A DNA stretch of 64,000 bases from Bacillus swezeyi (lineage in GTDB: Bacteria > Bacillota > Bacilli > Bacillales > Bacillaceae). Where the stretch lies: NCBI RefSeq assembly GCF_001969815.1, contig NZ_MRBK01000001.1, positions 1 through 64,000 of the forward strand, read 5' to 3'. This document shows, in pieces, positions 1-8,100 of the stretch (its first letter is position 1; each line of letters opens with the position of its first letter). The notes beneath the pieces were generated by a model, which saw only the letters and a program-made list of their open reading frames with translations, had not been told where the DNA came from and did not search any database. Made by a program: the position numbers and the translations under genes.

Positions 1-55
<55 letters not shown>

Positions 56-100
56 TGTTTATTTATATCTTTACCTTGCATGAAATGAAGCTTAACTTAT

Positions 101-175
101 TCCGCAGTAGCTCAGTGGTAGAGCTATCGGCTGTTAACCGATCGGTCGTAGGTTCGAATCCTACCTGCGGAGCCA
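101..175 (+). tRNA. tRNA-Asn (anticodon GTT)
   Basis: Full cloverleaf with acceptor arms TCCGCAG/CTGCGGA, T-loop GGTTCGAATCC, and anticodon GTT at 133-135. The CCA end is encoded. It follows the 5S gene, as in other Bacillus rrn-linked tRNA sets. Confidence 0.95.
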
Positions 176-177
176 AT

Positions 178-250
178 GCTTCCATAGCTCAGCAGGTAGA
201 GCACTTCCATGGTAAGGAAGAGGTCAGCGGTTCGAGCCCGCTTGGAAGCT
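178..250 (+). tRNA. tRNA-Thr (anticodon GGT)
   Basis: Acceptor arms GCTTCCA/TGGAAGC, anticodon loop ATGGTAA (anticodon GGT) and T-loop GGTTCGAGCCC are visible. The discriminator T is followed by TAA, so CCA is not encoded. It is two bases from the tRNA-Asn end and probably part of the same transcript. Confidence 0.93.
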
Positions 251-321
251 TAAGTGAATACGTTGATATGACAAGGTTTCTCCAAATGAGGGGAAAGCTT
301 TTTTGTTGTATTACGATGTTT

Positions 322-352
322 AAAGCAGGCACAACGCCTGCTTTTATTGTTT
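322..352 (+). terminator. Terminator of the rrn-tRNA unit
   Basis: AAAGCAGGC and GCCTGCTTT pair around a short loop and are followed by a T-rich run. It closes the rRNA/tRNA unit and also overlaps the 3' end of the leftward small gene at 353-526. Confidence 0.75.
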
Positions 353-526
353 TTATACCAACTCATATAAAACGGTGATCGCTACTTCCAAAACAAGAAG
401 GAACATCATGTAACTTCCGTATTTTAACGTATCAGGTTCATGATGTTTTTGACCTTTGAAAGCTCGTATAAATAAACTTGCAACCGCAATGATCATCACA
501 ACTTTGCAAATTGTTAAAGCTGACAT
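353..526 (-). CDS. Small membrane protein, 57 aa, unknown function
   Basis: An ATG at 526 is preceded on the minus strand by a good ribosome binding site (AGGAAGG, about 5 bases away) and opens a 57-residue frame ending at 353. It has two hydrophobic stretches (about residues 2-20 and 38-56) around a short charged loop with a GQKHHEP motif, suggesting a two-pass membrane protein. I do not recognise the family. It lies between the rrn-tRNA terminator and pbpX. Confidence 0.6.
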   Translation of the reverse strand: MSALTICKVVMIIAVASLFIRAFKGQKHHEPDTLKYGSYMMFLLVLEVAITVLYELV

Positions 527-622
527 TATAACCTTCCTTCATATTGAAATCTCATCAATATTCCTATTTCTATAAATATGAAAAAAATCCTTTTTTCTTT
601 TCTGACTGAAAAAATGTCTTTA

Positions 623-657
623 TAAAAAAGCTTTCTGTCGTCTTCAGACAGAAAGCT
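623..657 (-). terminator. Terminator of pbpX
   Basis: An 11-bp stem, AGCTTTCTGTC / GACAGAAAGCT, is followed on the minus strand by a T run. It lies just past the pbpX stop codon. Confidence 0.85.
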
Positions 658-661
658 CATT

Positions 662-1837
662 TTAATATGCGTTTAATATAGAGTAGATACGATTGTTCAC
701 TTTCCCAAAAGACTTTATGTTGTTTTGGATGTTGGAAAATAGAATGACATATCTGCTCCCTGTCAGGCTGAAGCTGTTTAAAATGTTATAACCGGGCATC
801 ACACCGTGGCTTGAATAGCTTCCAGGAGAAACGTAAAAGCCCATCCCGTATGTCGCTTTGTTGGGTGTAAACATTTTTGTGAAACTCTCATCCGAAATAA
901 TTTTTCTTTCATAAAGCGCTTTATCAAATAAATACATATCATAAGCAGTCATATAAATATCCCCTGCTCCGTAAAGCTGAGACAAATCCGGTATATCAGG
1001 TGTATACAGCTTTTTAAGTGCATTCAGTTTATAGCCTGTTGATTGATGTGCTTGTTTTGCGAAAGTTTTATAAAAGCCAGCATGCTTCATACCGGCAGGT
1101 TTAAAAACGTGCTCTGTAACATATTGATCGACAGGTTCGCCGCTTATCGTTGAAACGATGTATGCCAGCACGGAATAATTGGAATCTTTATAATCCCACT
1201 TCCCCGGCCCATTTTTAATGCCTTGTTCTTCAATGTCTTGAATCAGATCTTTTGGTGAAATATATCCATTACCTTCTTTGTGGCCCCGAATTCCTGATGT
1301 GTGTGTCAGAAGATGATAAAGAGTTATATTTGAGCCATTTGGAAAATCCGGCAGGTATGTTGATACGGGATCGTTTACCGACAGCTGACCTTTTTCTTCA
1401 AGCTGAAGAATCGCAGCTGCAATGATCGCTTTCTGTGAAGAACCAACATAAAAAACGGTATCCGGTGTATTTGGCACCTTTTGTTTGCGATTTGCATATG
1501 AATAGCCTTTGCTTGTAACAATTTTTCCTTCATCCACGATCAATGCCGTACCGCTGAATTCAATGCTTTTTAAATACTCATCCAATTGTGCATTATCGTC
1601 TTTTGTTACGATGCGGCTCTGTTTTTCCTCTTTTTGATCAGGATGTTGATCCTCTTTCTTTTCAGGCTTTGTCTGTTTTTCAGTTGCTTGCAAATGTTTT
1701 TCCTGATGATCATATGGGGTTTCCGGAAAAGCAATGTAAATCAATCCGCAAATAAGCAGAAAGGCAAATATGAGAAGCCTTTTATTTCTGTTTTGCCTTT
1801 TCCTTTTCTTCATTCGAGTTTTATAGGTTCTGGCCAT
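662..1837 (-). CDS. pbpX: PbpX-like penicillin-binding / serine hydrolase protein
   Basis: A 391-residue protein of the beta-lactamase / low-molecular-weight PBP fold, the same length as B. subtilis PbpX and very similar to it as I remember. A Lys/Arg-rich N-terminus precedes one membrane anchor (about 21-37), then a charged linker, then the catalytic domain facing outward. The acylation motif S-S-Q-K is at about 133-136, a DSN motif follows, and a HG motif (SSHGVMPGY) stands in place of the usual KTG. Start ATG at 1837 has AAGGAG upstream. It probably acts on peptidoglycan peptides; substrate not demonstrated here. An ECF-type promoter precedes it. Confidence 0.85.
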   Translation of the reverse strand: MARTYKTRMKKRKRQNRNKRLLIFAFLLICGLIYIAFPETPYDHQEKHLQATEKQTKPEKKEDQHPDQKEEKQSRIVTKDDNAQLDEYLKSIEFSGTALIVDEGKIVTSKGYSYANRKQKVPNTPDTVFYVGSSQKAIIAAAILQLEEKGQLSVNDPVSTYLPDFPNGSNITLYHLLTHTSGIRGHKEGNGYISPKDLIQDIEEQGIKNGPGKWDYKDSNYSVLAYIVSTISGEPVDQYVTEHVFKPAGMKHAGFYKTFAKQAHQSTGYKLNALKKLYTPDIPDLSQLYGAGDIYMTAYDMYLFDKALYERKIISDESFTKMFTPNKATYGMGFYVSPGSYSSHGVMPGYNILNSFSLTGSRYVILFSNIQNNIKSFGKVNNRIYSILNAY

Positions 1838-1873
1838 GGCGGGACTCCTTCTTTAAGATGTGACGTATTTACT

Positions 1874-1899
1874 GACGCATAATCTCCTTAAAAAGTTTC
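1874..1899 (-). promoter_or_regulatory. Candidate ECF sigma (SigX/SigW-type) promoter of pbpX
   Basis: On the minus strand GAAAC (1899-1895) and CGTC (1877-1874) are separated by 17 bases. This fits the AAC...CGTC pattern of B. subtilis SigX promoters, and pbpX is a known SigX-regulon gene there. The first -35 bases are not canonical. Confidence 0.55.
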
Positions 1900-1963
1900 T
1901 TCCTTTTGCTAATAATTTCATACATGAACTTAAAGAGTCCCAATATTTACTATAAATCCACAC

Positions 1964-1992
1964 TTGAAATGGAACGAATGTTCGTATAAAAT
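1964..1992 (+). promoter_or_regulatory. SigA promoter with an embedded LexA (SOS) box
   Basis: TTGAAA (1964-1969), 17 bases, TAAAAT (1987-1992). The spacer contains GGAACGAATGTTCG at 1971-1984, which differs from the B. subtilis SOS consensus CGAACRNRYGTTCG at one base. A repressor there would block RNA polymerase. The gene 25 bp downstream is a small WYL-like protein. Confidence 0.75.
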
Positions 1993-2017
1993 AATGGTAA
2001 AAGAAAGGAGTGAGAAG

Positions 2018-2233
2018 ATGAGAAAAGTGCTTTACCGGGCCATGGAAGACGGTTCTCCAGTAGAAATGATTTATATGAAGAAGAGCGAATTCTCCAAACG
2101 AACGATTCTCATCAAGGAAATTAAAAACGGTTATGTAAAGGCATTTTGCTTCCAAAAACAGCAGATCAGAATGTTTAAGATTGATGCCATTTTGGCTGCT
2201 GTTCCGTATAAAAAAAGAAAACATTATGCATAA
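2018..2233 (+). CDS. Small WYL-like protein, likely SOS-controlled
   Basis: A 71-residue protein starting at ATG 2018 behind GAAAGGAG. An in-frame ATG at 1964 lies inside the -35 box and is not the start. The chain has the look of a stand-alone WYL domain: an aromatic, basic N-terminal half, then VKAFCFQ, then RMFKIDAILAA, like the R-x-F-x-x-x-x-I end of WYL domains. WYL domains bind ligands or nucleic acid in several stress and defence regulators. Here there is no helix-turn-helix. The LexA box upstream suggests induction by DNA damage. Function unknown. Confidence 0.7.
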   Translation: MRKVLYRAMEDGSPVEMIYMKKSEFSKRTILIKEIKNGYVKAFCFQKQQIRMFKIDAILAAVPYKKRKHYA

Positions 2234-2291
2234 AACTTCAATCCACAGTTTTCCTCTTTCTTTTGCCTTCCTGTTTTGATATTCCATCTTT

Positions 2292-2300
2292 TGTTATAAT
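2292..2300 (+). promoter_or_regulatory. Extended -10 promoter for the BASS transporter
   Basis: TGTTATAAT is an extended -10 (TGnTATAAT) about 40 bp before the start codon at 2340. No good -35 is seen at 17 bp. Confidence 0.5.
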
Positions 2301-2339
2301 CAATATATATAATTCAAAGAGAGCGGGCGTTTAACATCT

Positions 2340-3317
2340 ATGCTTCAGTCAATAAATAAAACACTTGGGAAAATCATGCCTTTACTGACGCCTATAAGCG
2401 TTGTCAGCGGGGTATTGCTGTCAGAACATTTACACGGGTTTGCTGCTTTTGTACCGTGGATTTTTGCTTTTATGACGTTTGCTGGAAGTTTGGGGGCCAA
2501 CTTTCAGTCGCTTAAAGCTGCAGTGGTTCATCCCCTGCCAATGCTGCTGGCTTTATTTGTTTTGCATGTATTTATGCCGGTGTTGGCATGGTGCACGGGG
2601 CATCTTGTGTTTAATGGCGATTCATTTACGATTACAGGGCTTATTCTCGGCGTTGTGATCCCAACTGGTATTACAAGTATGATTTGGGCAGCTATGTATA
2701 AAGGGAATATCGGCTTGACCCTATCGATCATTTTAATTGACACGATTCTTTCTCCTTTTATTGTCCCTTTCAGTCTTTCAGTTCTTGCAGGCGCCCAGGT
2801 CGAAATGGATGTAGCGGGTATGATGAAAGGTTTATTCGGAATGGTGGTGATCCCTTCTTTATTAGGGATGCTCGTCAACCAATTTTCAACTCCGGAGAGG
2901 ACAGCGCGTTTAAGCGCGAATTGCGCACCATTTTCTAAAATGGGATTAGCTGCAGTGGTGGCGATTAACAGCTCAGTGGTCGCTCCCTATTTGAAAACGG
3001 TCGATTTAAAGTTTTTAACGATAGCTTTAACGGTTTTTTTAGTCGCATTCACAGGCTACTTAACGGCTTGGCTTTTAGGCCGGATGCTGAAACGGCCGCA
3101 AGAGGAAATCGTTGCTTTAATCTTTACCGGAGGAATGCGGAATATCAGTGCAGGCGCAGTCTTGGCCACCAGTTTCTTTCCGGCGAAAGTGGCTGTGCCG
3201 GTTGTGATCGGCATGCTGTTCCAGCAAATCCTGGCTGCGTTGTTTGGACATTTGCTTGCAAGAAGCGAGCTGAAGAAAGCGAATCATTTCGATGAAAAAA
3301 CAAGTCTGCCTTCATAG
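2340..3317 (+). CDS. Bile acid:sodium symporter (BASS) family transporter
   Basis: A 325-residue, very hydrophobic protein with about nine or ten membrane segments. It carries BASS-like features: a GSLGANFQ stretch in the second helix, VVIPTGITSMIW in the middle and FTGGMRNISAGAVLA near the end. Members couple Na+ to uptake or export of organic anions; the substrate here cannot be told. The start ATG 2340 has only a weak Shine-Dalgarno (GAGAGCGGG). The last codons and stop run into a hairpin that is a near copy of the terminator at 3889-3922, so the C-terminus may have been altered. Confidence 0.75.
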   Translation: MLQSINKTLGKIMPLLTPISVVSGVLLSEHLHGFAAFVPWIFAFMTFAGSLGANFQSLKAAVVHPLPMLLALFVLHVFMPVLAWCTGHLVFNGDSFTITGLILGVVIPTGITSMIWAAMYKGNIGLTLSIILIDTILSPFIVPFSLSVLAGAQVEMDVAGMMKGLFGMVVIPSLLGMLVNQFSTPERTARLSANCAPFSKMGLAAVVAINSSVVAPYLKTVDLKFLTIALTVFLVAFTGYLTAWLLGRMLKRPQEEIVALIFTGGMRNISAGAVLATSFFPAKVAVPVVIGMLFQQILAALFGHLLARSELKKANHFDEKTSLPS

Positions 3318-3328
3318 AAGACCAGACT
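3287..3328. repeat. Terminator-like direct repeat, copy 1
   Basis: This stretch starts TTTCGAT, then an A run, then AGTCTGCCTTCATAGAAG and CCAGACT. It is repeated with few changes at 3883-3922. It forms a hairpin whose T run is on the minus strand. Copy 1 encodes the last residues and stop of the BASS gene. Confidence 0.8.
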
Positions 3329-3471
3329 CTGATCAACAGACTTTGCCATGCTTCTTTGCAATTGCGCGGATAAAGAACTTATTTAAACGGCAGCCTCTGC
3401 AAATCCCGGATGAACCGTTTTCCGGCGGACACCCAGCAAATATCCAATACATTAAAGGAGTAAAAAGCATC

Positions 3472-3891
3472 ATGGAAAATAAAGCAAGCGTTGTTATCAT
3501 GACATTAATCTCTGCATTTCTCTTTTCCTCTTTGTTAGTCACCGCTTCACTTTCACCGCTCGCCGATTCAGGCCCACATGCCAATCAGTTTGGCACTTTC
3601 GGCATGTGGGCGGCAATTGGAACCGTTTTGGTATTTTATATTCTTCCTCTCATTGTTTATATGATCGGAATTGACGCAATGAAGTTTGTAATGGCCGTTT
3701 TTTGCGGAATTGGACTATTGATCATTGTTGCAATGATTCCAGTTATTTTGTTGTTTGGCTCATTTAGCGGAACTCAATCTGCATTATGGGGAGTTATAAG
3801 TCTCTGCGTTGTATTAACCATCGTAAATGTTATTTGGTTCTTCGCAGCTTTTCGTTCGTCGGCAAAGTCTCAGCGGGCTGACTTTCGATAA
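3472..3891 (+). CDS. Four-helix membrane protein, possibly DUF5391
   Basis: A 139-residue protein from ATG 3472, with AAAGGAG 9 bases upstream. Four hydrophobic segments lie at about 8-28, 42-66, 68-95 and 103-125, with a basic tail. Overall it recalls DUF5391 proteins of Bacillus, but that is from memory. It stands between two near-identical terminator hairpins, and its stop codon abuts copy 2, which suggests it was inserted here. No function known. Confidence 0.6.
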   Translation: MENKASVVIMTLISAFLFSSLLVTASLSPLADSGPHANQFGTFGMWAAIGTVLVFYILPLIVYMIGIDAMKFVMAVFCGIGLLIIVAMIPVILLFGSFSGTQSALWGVISLCVVLTIVNVIWFFAAFRSSAKSQRADFR

Positions 3892-3922
3892 AAAAAGTCT
3901 GCCTTCATAGAAGGCCAGACTT
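3889..3922 (-). terminator. Terminator of the PhzF-family gene (repeat copy 2)
   Basis: AGTCTG...CAGACT stem with an inner CTTC/GAAG stem; on the minus strand it is followed by seven Ts. It lies a few bases beyond the stop of the leftward gene ending at 3928. Confidence 0.85.
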
Positions 3923-3927
3923 CGGTG

Positions 3928-4800
3928 TCAAACTCGCCAAGTTCCTTTTGCGATAAGGTGGACATTTCCGCCGACATGAATCTCAATGCTGTTTTCCATT
4001 GTCTGAGCTTCAATATAAAGCAGGGAAGGCCGGTTTATTTCATATCCCTGTTCAGCCCTTATGCTGATCTGACTTTTATCAAAGTAACGGTGATGCAGTA
4101 AATATCCGGCGAGATCCCCAACTGCACTGCCTGTCGCCGGATCTTCGGGAACACTGAAACAATCGCAAAATACCCGTGCATTGATGTCGTTTTTTTCATG
4201 ATATGTTTCCGGGGAGAAAACGAGTAGACTGGCTTCTATGTCTTTTATAAAAGCTTCATATTGATCACTGTTGATTTTGCACTTTTTAACTGCACTTAGT
4301 GATGTTAATGGCACAATAACCGCAGGAAGACCTGTGGAAACCTCCTGTATCGGAAAATTCAAATCTATATCACTTGGGTCGATTCCCAGTACGCCCGCCA
4401 GCATTTCTTTGTCAAAAGTGCGGTTAAACAAAGGAGGGTTTTGTTTCATCCAAATAACATGATCACCACCTTTGTCAAATGCCACGGGAATCGCGCCTGC
4501 TTTCACATTCAAAATGACATTTGAAGAAGGTTCTGTTTCGATTTCATTCTTAATAATAAAAGCTGTGCCCAATGTCGGATGGCCAGCGAACGGAATTTCT
4601 TTTTCCGGGGTGAAGATTCGGACGTCATATCCGCCGTTTTCCTGTTTTCCGGATAAAATAAATGTTGTCTCGGAGAAATTGATTTCCCTTGCGATTTTTT
4701 GCATCTCTTCACCCGATAAGTTTTTTTCTGCTTTAAATACAGCGAGTTGGTTTCCCGCATATTTTGTTTCTGCAAACACATCTACAAGATAAAATTCCAT
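3928..4800 (-). CDS. PhzF-family (phenazine biosynthesis-like) isomerase
   Basis: A 290-residue protein from ATG 4800 with GGGGGAGA upstream. It has the family's features: YAGNQLAVF near the N-terminus, FSETTFI with the catalytic Glu at about residue 45, FTPEKEIPFAGHPTLGTA, and DPATGSAVGDLAGYLL in the second half. PhzF-fold enzymes (diaminopimelate-epimerase-like) are cytosolic isomerases. B. subtilis has relatives such as YfhB and YddE of unknown substrate. Single gene with its own terminator. Confidence 0.8.
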   Translation of the reverse strand: MEFYLVDVFAETKYAGNQLAVFKAEKNLSGEEMQKIAREINFSETTFILSGKQENGGYDVRIFTPEKEIPFAGHPTLGTAFIIKNEIETEPSSNVILNVKAGAIPVAFDKGGDHVIWMKQNPPLFNRTFDKEMLAGVLGIDPSDIDLNFPIQEVSTGLPAVIVPLTSLSAVKKCKINSDQYEAFIKDIEASLLVFSPETYHEKNDINARVFCDCFSVPEDPATGSAVGDLAGYLLHHRYFDKSQISIRAEQGYEINRPSLLYIEAQTMENSIEIHVGGNVHLIAKGTWRV

Positions 4801-4891
4801 GAATCTCTCCCCCTCAAAATAATACAGATGCCCAAAGGCAGTTTTACATATCTTACATGAGATGAGGGTTATTGAACAGCCCAACCTGCGG

Positions 4892-4925
4892 CAAAAAATA
4901 AAGAAGAGCGGCTGCCGCCCTTCTT
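4892..4925 (-). terminator. Terminator of the mur/ami/nag operon
   Basis: AAGAAG-G-GCGGC stem with one G-T pair against GCCGC-T-CTTCTT, followed on the minus strand by TTATTTTTT. It begins at the namZ stop codon. Confidence 0.85.
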
Positions 4926-6153
4926 AATAAAGCAAATACTTCTTTCTGGTATTCATAAACTGTTTTTGCTCTGCCTCATATTTTTTGACGATGTTTTCTA
5001 TTGACTCACCCTGCTCGATCATTTTTTTGACCCAGCCGTTTCCGATCAGGCGGTTGAAATTGCCCGAAGGGAGGAACTCAAAGTCTTTCGGATACAGGTC
5101 ATGGACAGTTTTAATGATCGAGAGGCCGGTTTTTACCGGCTTGAAGGCCGATCTGTTTGTCACATAAAGCTCCACGCCGTGACACAGTTTATTTTGATGC
5201 TTTGAAAATGTCGGAGTAAACGAAGCGGCTCTAAATCGAACCCCAGGAAGTTTCATGTTGTTTAGTTTCTCGGCCAGTTCCGTGCTTTTCATGTAAGGTG
5301 CGCCGATTAATTCAAAAGGTTTGGTCGTCCCTCTTCCTTCAGAAATGTTGGTTCCTTCAATTAAGCCTGTGCCGGGATAGACAATGCTTGTGTCAGCCGT
5401 CGGCATGTTTGGGGAAGGCAGGACGAAAGGAAGCCCTGTATCTTCAAAAAACATCTGCCGTTTCCAGCCTTTCATTTTGATGACGGTTAAGTCGGCGCCG
5501 ATGTCAAACTCTTTATTAAACAGTTTTGCCAGTTCTCCTGCCGTCATTCCGTGTATTAAAGGAATGGGATATCTTCCGACAAATGATGAATAATCCGGGT
5601 TGAGAACCGGGCCTTCCACTTTTGTTCCGCTCTGCGGATTTGGTCGGTCCAATACGATAAACGGAATGTCATTTTCCTTGGCTGCTTCCATCGCATATGC
5701 CATGGTGTAGATGTAAGTGTAAAAGCGTGTTCCGACATCTTGGATATCAAATAGCAGGACATCAATATTTTTCAGCATTTCCGGTGTGGGCTTTTTTGTC
5801 TCACCGTAAAGACTGTAGACGGGAAGACCGGTCTTTTCGTCAATATATGATTCAACTTCATCTCCTGCTTGAGCGTCCCCCCGTACGCCGTGTTCAGGTC
5901 CAAAAAGCGCGGTCAGCTCAATATCGGGGTCTTGATGAAGCAAATCTATGCTGCTCGTTAAGCTTGCATTAACACCTGTAGGGTTTGTAATCAGCCCAAC
6001 CCTTTTTCCTTTTAATAAGCTTTTCTTGTTCATGAGCATTTCGATGCCTGGTGTGACTTTCGGTTTCTTTTCCTTGCCCGGATAGGTTGCAGCTGCCGTC
6101 AAGGTGCCTAAGACAACCATTCCTGCGAGCAGCCAAAGCGCTTTTTTTCTCAT
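4924..6153 (-). CDS. namZ: Exo-beta-N-acetylmuramidase NamZ (YbbC, DUF1343)
   Basis: A 409-residue secreted protein with a signal peptide (MRKK, then a hydrophobic stretch to about residue 23). It is the DUF1343 family: GLITNPTGV, FGPEHGVRGDAQAGD, LLFDIQDVGTRFYTY and PFVLPSPNMPT are characteristic. NamZ removes MurNAc from the non-reducing end of peptidoglycan fragments made by NagZ and AmiE. It is the last gene of the recycling operon, 12 bp after nagZ, with AAGGAGGGG before ATG 6153. Confidence 0.92.
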   Translation of the reverse strand: MRKKALWLLAGMVVLGTLTAAATYPGKEKKPKVTPGIEMLMNKKSLLKGKRVGLITNPTGVNASLTSSIDLLHQDPDIELTALFGPEHGVRGDAQAGDEVESYIDEKTGLPVYSLYGETKKPTPEMLKNIDVLLFDIQDVGTRFYTYIYTMAYAMEAAKENDIPFIVLDRPNPQSGTKVEGPVLNPDYSSFVGRYPIPLIHGMTAGELAKLFNKEFDIGADLTVIKMKGWKRQMFFEDTGLPFVLPSPNMPTADTSIVYPGTGLIEGTNISEGRGTTKPFELIGAPYMKSTELAEKLNNMKLPGVRFRAASFTPTFSKHQNKLCHGVELYVTNRSAFKPVKTGLSIIKTVHDLYPKDFEFLPSGNFNRLIGNGWVKKMIEQGESIENIVKKYEAEQKQFMNTRKKYLLY

Positions 6154-6165
6154 CGTATCCCCTCC

Positions 6166-8085
6166 TTATTTAAGCGGTTTGCCGTTTTTCAGATTTAATC
6201 CAAATCCGAATTCGTAAAGAATTTCTCCCGGCTCGGTAACAGAAGGAATATCAACCGGCAATGTTCCTTTAGGCTTTGCCTTGCCGAAGATGACTTCAAC
6301 CCCGGCCGGGATGTTCGGCTGCCTGAAACGCCTGTTTGTATAGCCTTTAAATCCATAAACCGCAATCACCGCTTGAGCTTCTTCAAAATTTGCCGTGTCA
6401 TAAGGATTGCGGAGGCTCATTAAGACAACCTTTTTCTGTTTGGACTGGGCGTATTTCATTGCGGCGCGCGGAAAAGCGGTTGCCCATCTGCTTGAGTCCT
6501 GAATGTTATCATCGATGATTCCGTCGTTCACTACAGGGTCGTTTTTGACGACATATGATCCTGTGATGACATAATCGGCCTGGTCGATTTGTTTTTCAAC
6601 TTCTTCATTAAATACTTTCTCTGCAAAATGATATTCTTTTAAAACCGCTTTTTTCTTTATCTTATTGATTGTTTTTGAGATCGCTCTTGTTTGGTCTTCA
6701 TATGGAGCGAGAATGAGAATGGTATCCCCTTTTTTCGGTTTGAATGGAAGGGTGCCGCTGCTGTTTTTTAATACGGTGATGCCTTCTCTTGCCATTTTCA
6801 TTTCTGACTTTGCGTGCTTTTGATTGCCGACTGTTTTCAAGGCGTATTTGATTTTTTTCTGAAGAGATTCGGGCGCAGTGTTGTCGAGTATGCCCCGCTT
6901 CATTTTTAGCGTAAGAATTCTTTCAACCGATTGATTGATTTGTTCAATCGGAATGTCTCCTTGTCTGACGGCTTTGAGAAGGGCTTCAAATACACCGGTC
7001 AGGTTTTTCTCTGTCTCAAGAGAGGTGACTTGAGCTGGCATAAGCGCAATATCAACCCCTGCTTTGACGGCCATGACGACAGCTTCCTCCTGCCCAAAAT
7101 TGTCGGAGATGGCTTTCATGTTTAAGGCATCCGTCACAACAACTCCGTCGAAGCCGAGATCTTTCCGTAAAAGGTCTGTCATCACCTTTTTGGAGAGTGT
7201 TGCGGGAACCATGATATCTTCTCCGTCTTTTTTGCTTTTGTAGGTTGTATCGTCAAATGCGGGGAATTGGACATGCGCTGTCATGATCATATCAATTCCT
7301 GCATCGATCGCTTTTTGAAAGGGGGCAAGCTCTACGCTTCTGAGCCGCTTTTCATCGTGTGGGACAAGCGGAAGGCCGTAATGGCTGTCAACCGCTGTAT
7401 CACCGTGGCCGGGAAAATGCTTTGCGGTGGCGATGATTCGCTCGTCTTGAAGGCCTTTCATCGTCTTAATGCCGAGCTTGCCGGCCAACTCCGGCTTGGA
7501 GCTGTACGAGCGAACGCCAATTACCGGGTTATTGGGATTGTTGTTCACATCAAGTACAGGGCTGAAATTAACGTTAATGCCTAGCGCTGCTAATTCCTTT
7601 CCAATGATTTTTCCGGAACGGTAAGCATTTTTACTGCTTTTTGAAGCGCCGATTGCCATATTGCCGGGCAGGTTTGTGCCTGATTCCAGCCTGGTGACTA
7701 TTCCGCCTTCCTGGTCAATCGTAATGAAGAGCGGAGTATCCGGACTGGCTTTTTGGAGGCCGTCAGTTAAGCGAACCGTTTGTTCCGTGCCTGTGACATT
7801 CTCGGCAAAAAGAATCACGCCGCCAAGGTGGTATCTTTGTATGATTCCGGCTACTTCGTCATTCATTTCCGTTAGCTCTTTGGCGCTCGAATCGCCTTCT
7901 TTCTTCCAATTTCTAAAATCAGGCATCAGCATTTGCCCGATTTTCTCCTCAAGCGTCATATCGCTGACCATTTGTTTGACACTCTGTTCTGAATGCTGTT
8001 TTGCATCAGCTTCTGAGGTGCCGGGCTGCAATGCGAGGGCTGACAGCAATACAGCGATCAGCGTGCATTGAAAAAATCTTTTCAT
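6166..8085 (-). CDS. nagZ: Beta-N-acetylglucosaminidase NagZ (YbbD), family GH3
   Basis: A 639-residue secreted glycoside hydrolase family 3 enzyme close in length to B. subtilis NagZ (about 640). After a signal peptide, the GH3 barrel shows [24 protein letters not shown] (the His-Asp acid/base dyad typical of NagZ) and [12 protein letters not shown] (nucleophile Asp). The C-terminal alpha/beta domain begins near residue 420. It cleaves GlcNAc from muropeptides outside the cell. No lipobox is seen. It starts 15 bp after amiE. Confidence 0.93.
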   Translation of the reverse strand: MKRFFQCTLIAVLLSALALQPGTSEADAKQHSEQSVKQMVSDMTLEEKIGQMLMPDFRNWKKEGDSSAKELTEMNDEVAGIIQRYHLGGVILFAENVTGTEQTVRLTDGLQKASPDTPLFITIDQEGGIVTRLESGTNLPGNMAIGASKSSKNAYRSGKIIGKELAALGINVNFSPVLDVNNNPNNPVIGVRSYSSKPELAGKLGIKTMKGLQDERIIATAKHFPGHGDTAVDSHYGLPLVPHDEKRLRSVELAPFQKAIDAGIDMIMTAHVQFPAFDDTTYKSKKDGEDIMVPATLSKKVMTDLLRKDLGFDGVVVTDALNMKAISDNFGQEEAVVMAVKAGVDIALMPAQVTSLETEKNLTGVFEALLKAVRQGDIPIEQINQSVERILTLKMKRGILDNTAPESLQKKIKYALKTVGNQKHAKSEMKMAREGITVLKNSSGTLPFKPKKGDTILILAPYEDQTRAISKTINKIKKKAVLKEYHFAEKVFNEEVEKQIDQADYVITGSYVVKNDPVVNDGIIDDNIQDSSRWATAFPRAAMKYAQSKQKKVVLMSLRNPYDTANFEEAQAVIAVYGFKGYTNRRFRQPNIPAGVEVIFGKAKPKGTLPVDIPSVTEPGEILYEFGFGLNLKNGKPLK

Positions 8086-8100
8086 ATGGAGAATCGCCTC

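Noticed and set aside
76-378. A 100-codon frame across tRNA-Asn and tRNA-Thr
   Set aside because: It overlaps both tRNAs and the terminator and has no ribosome binding site.
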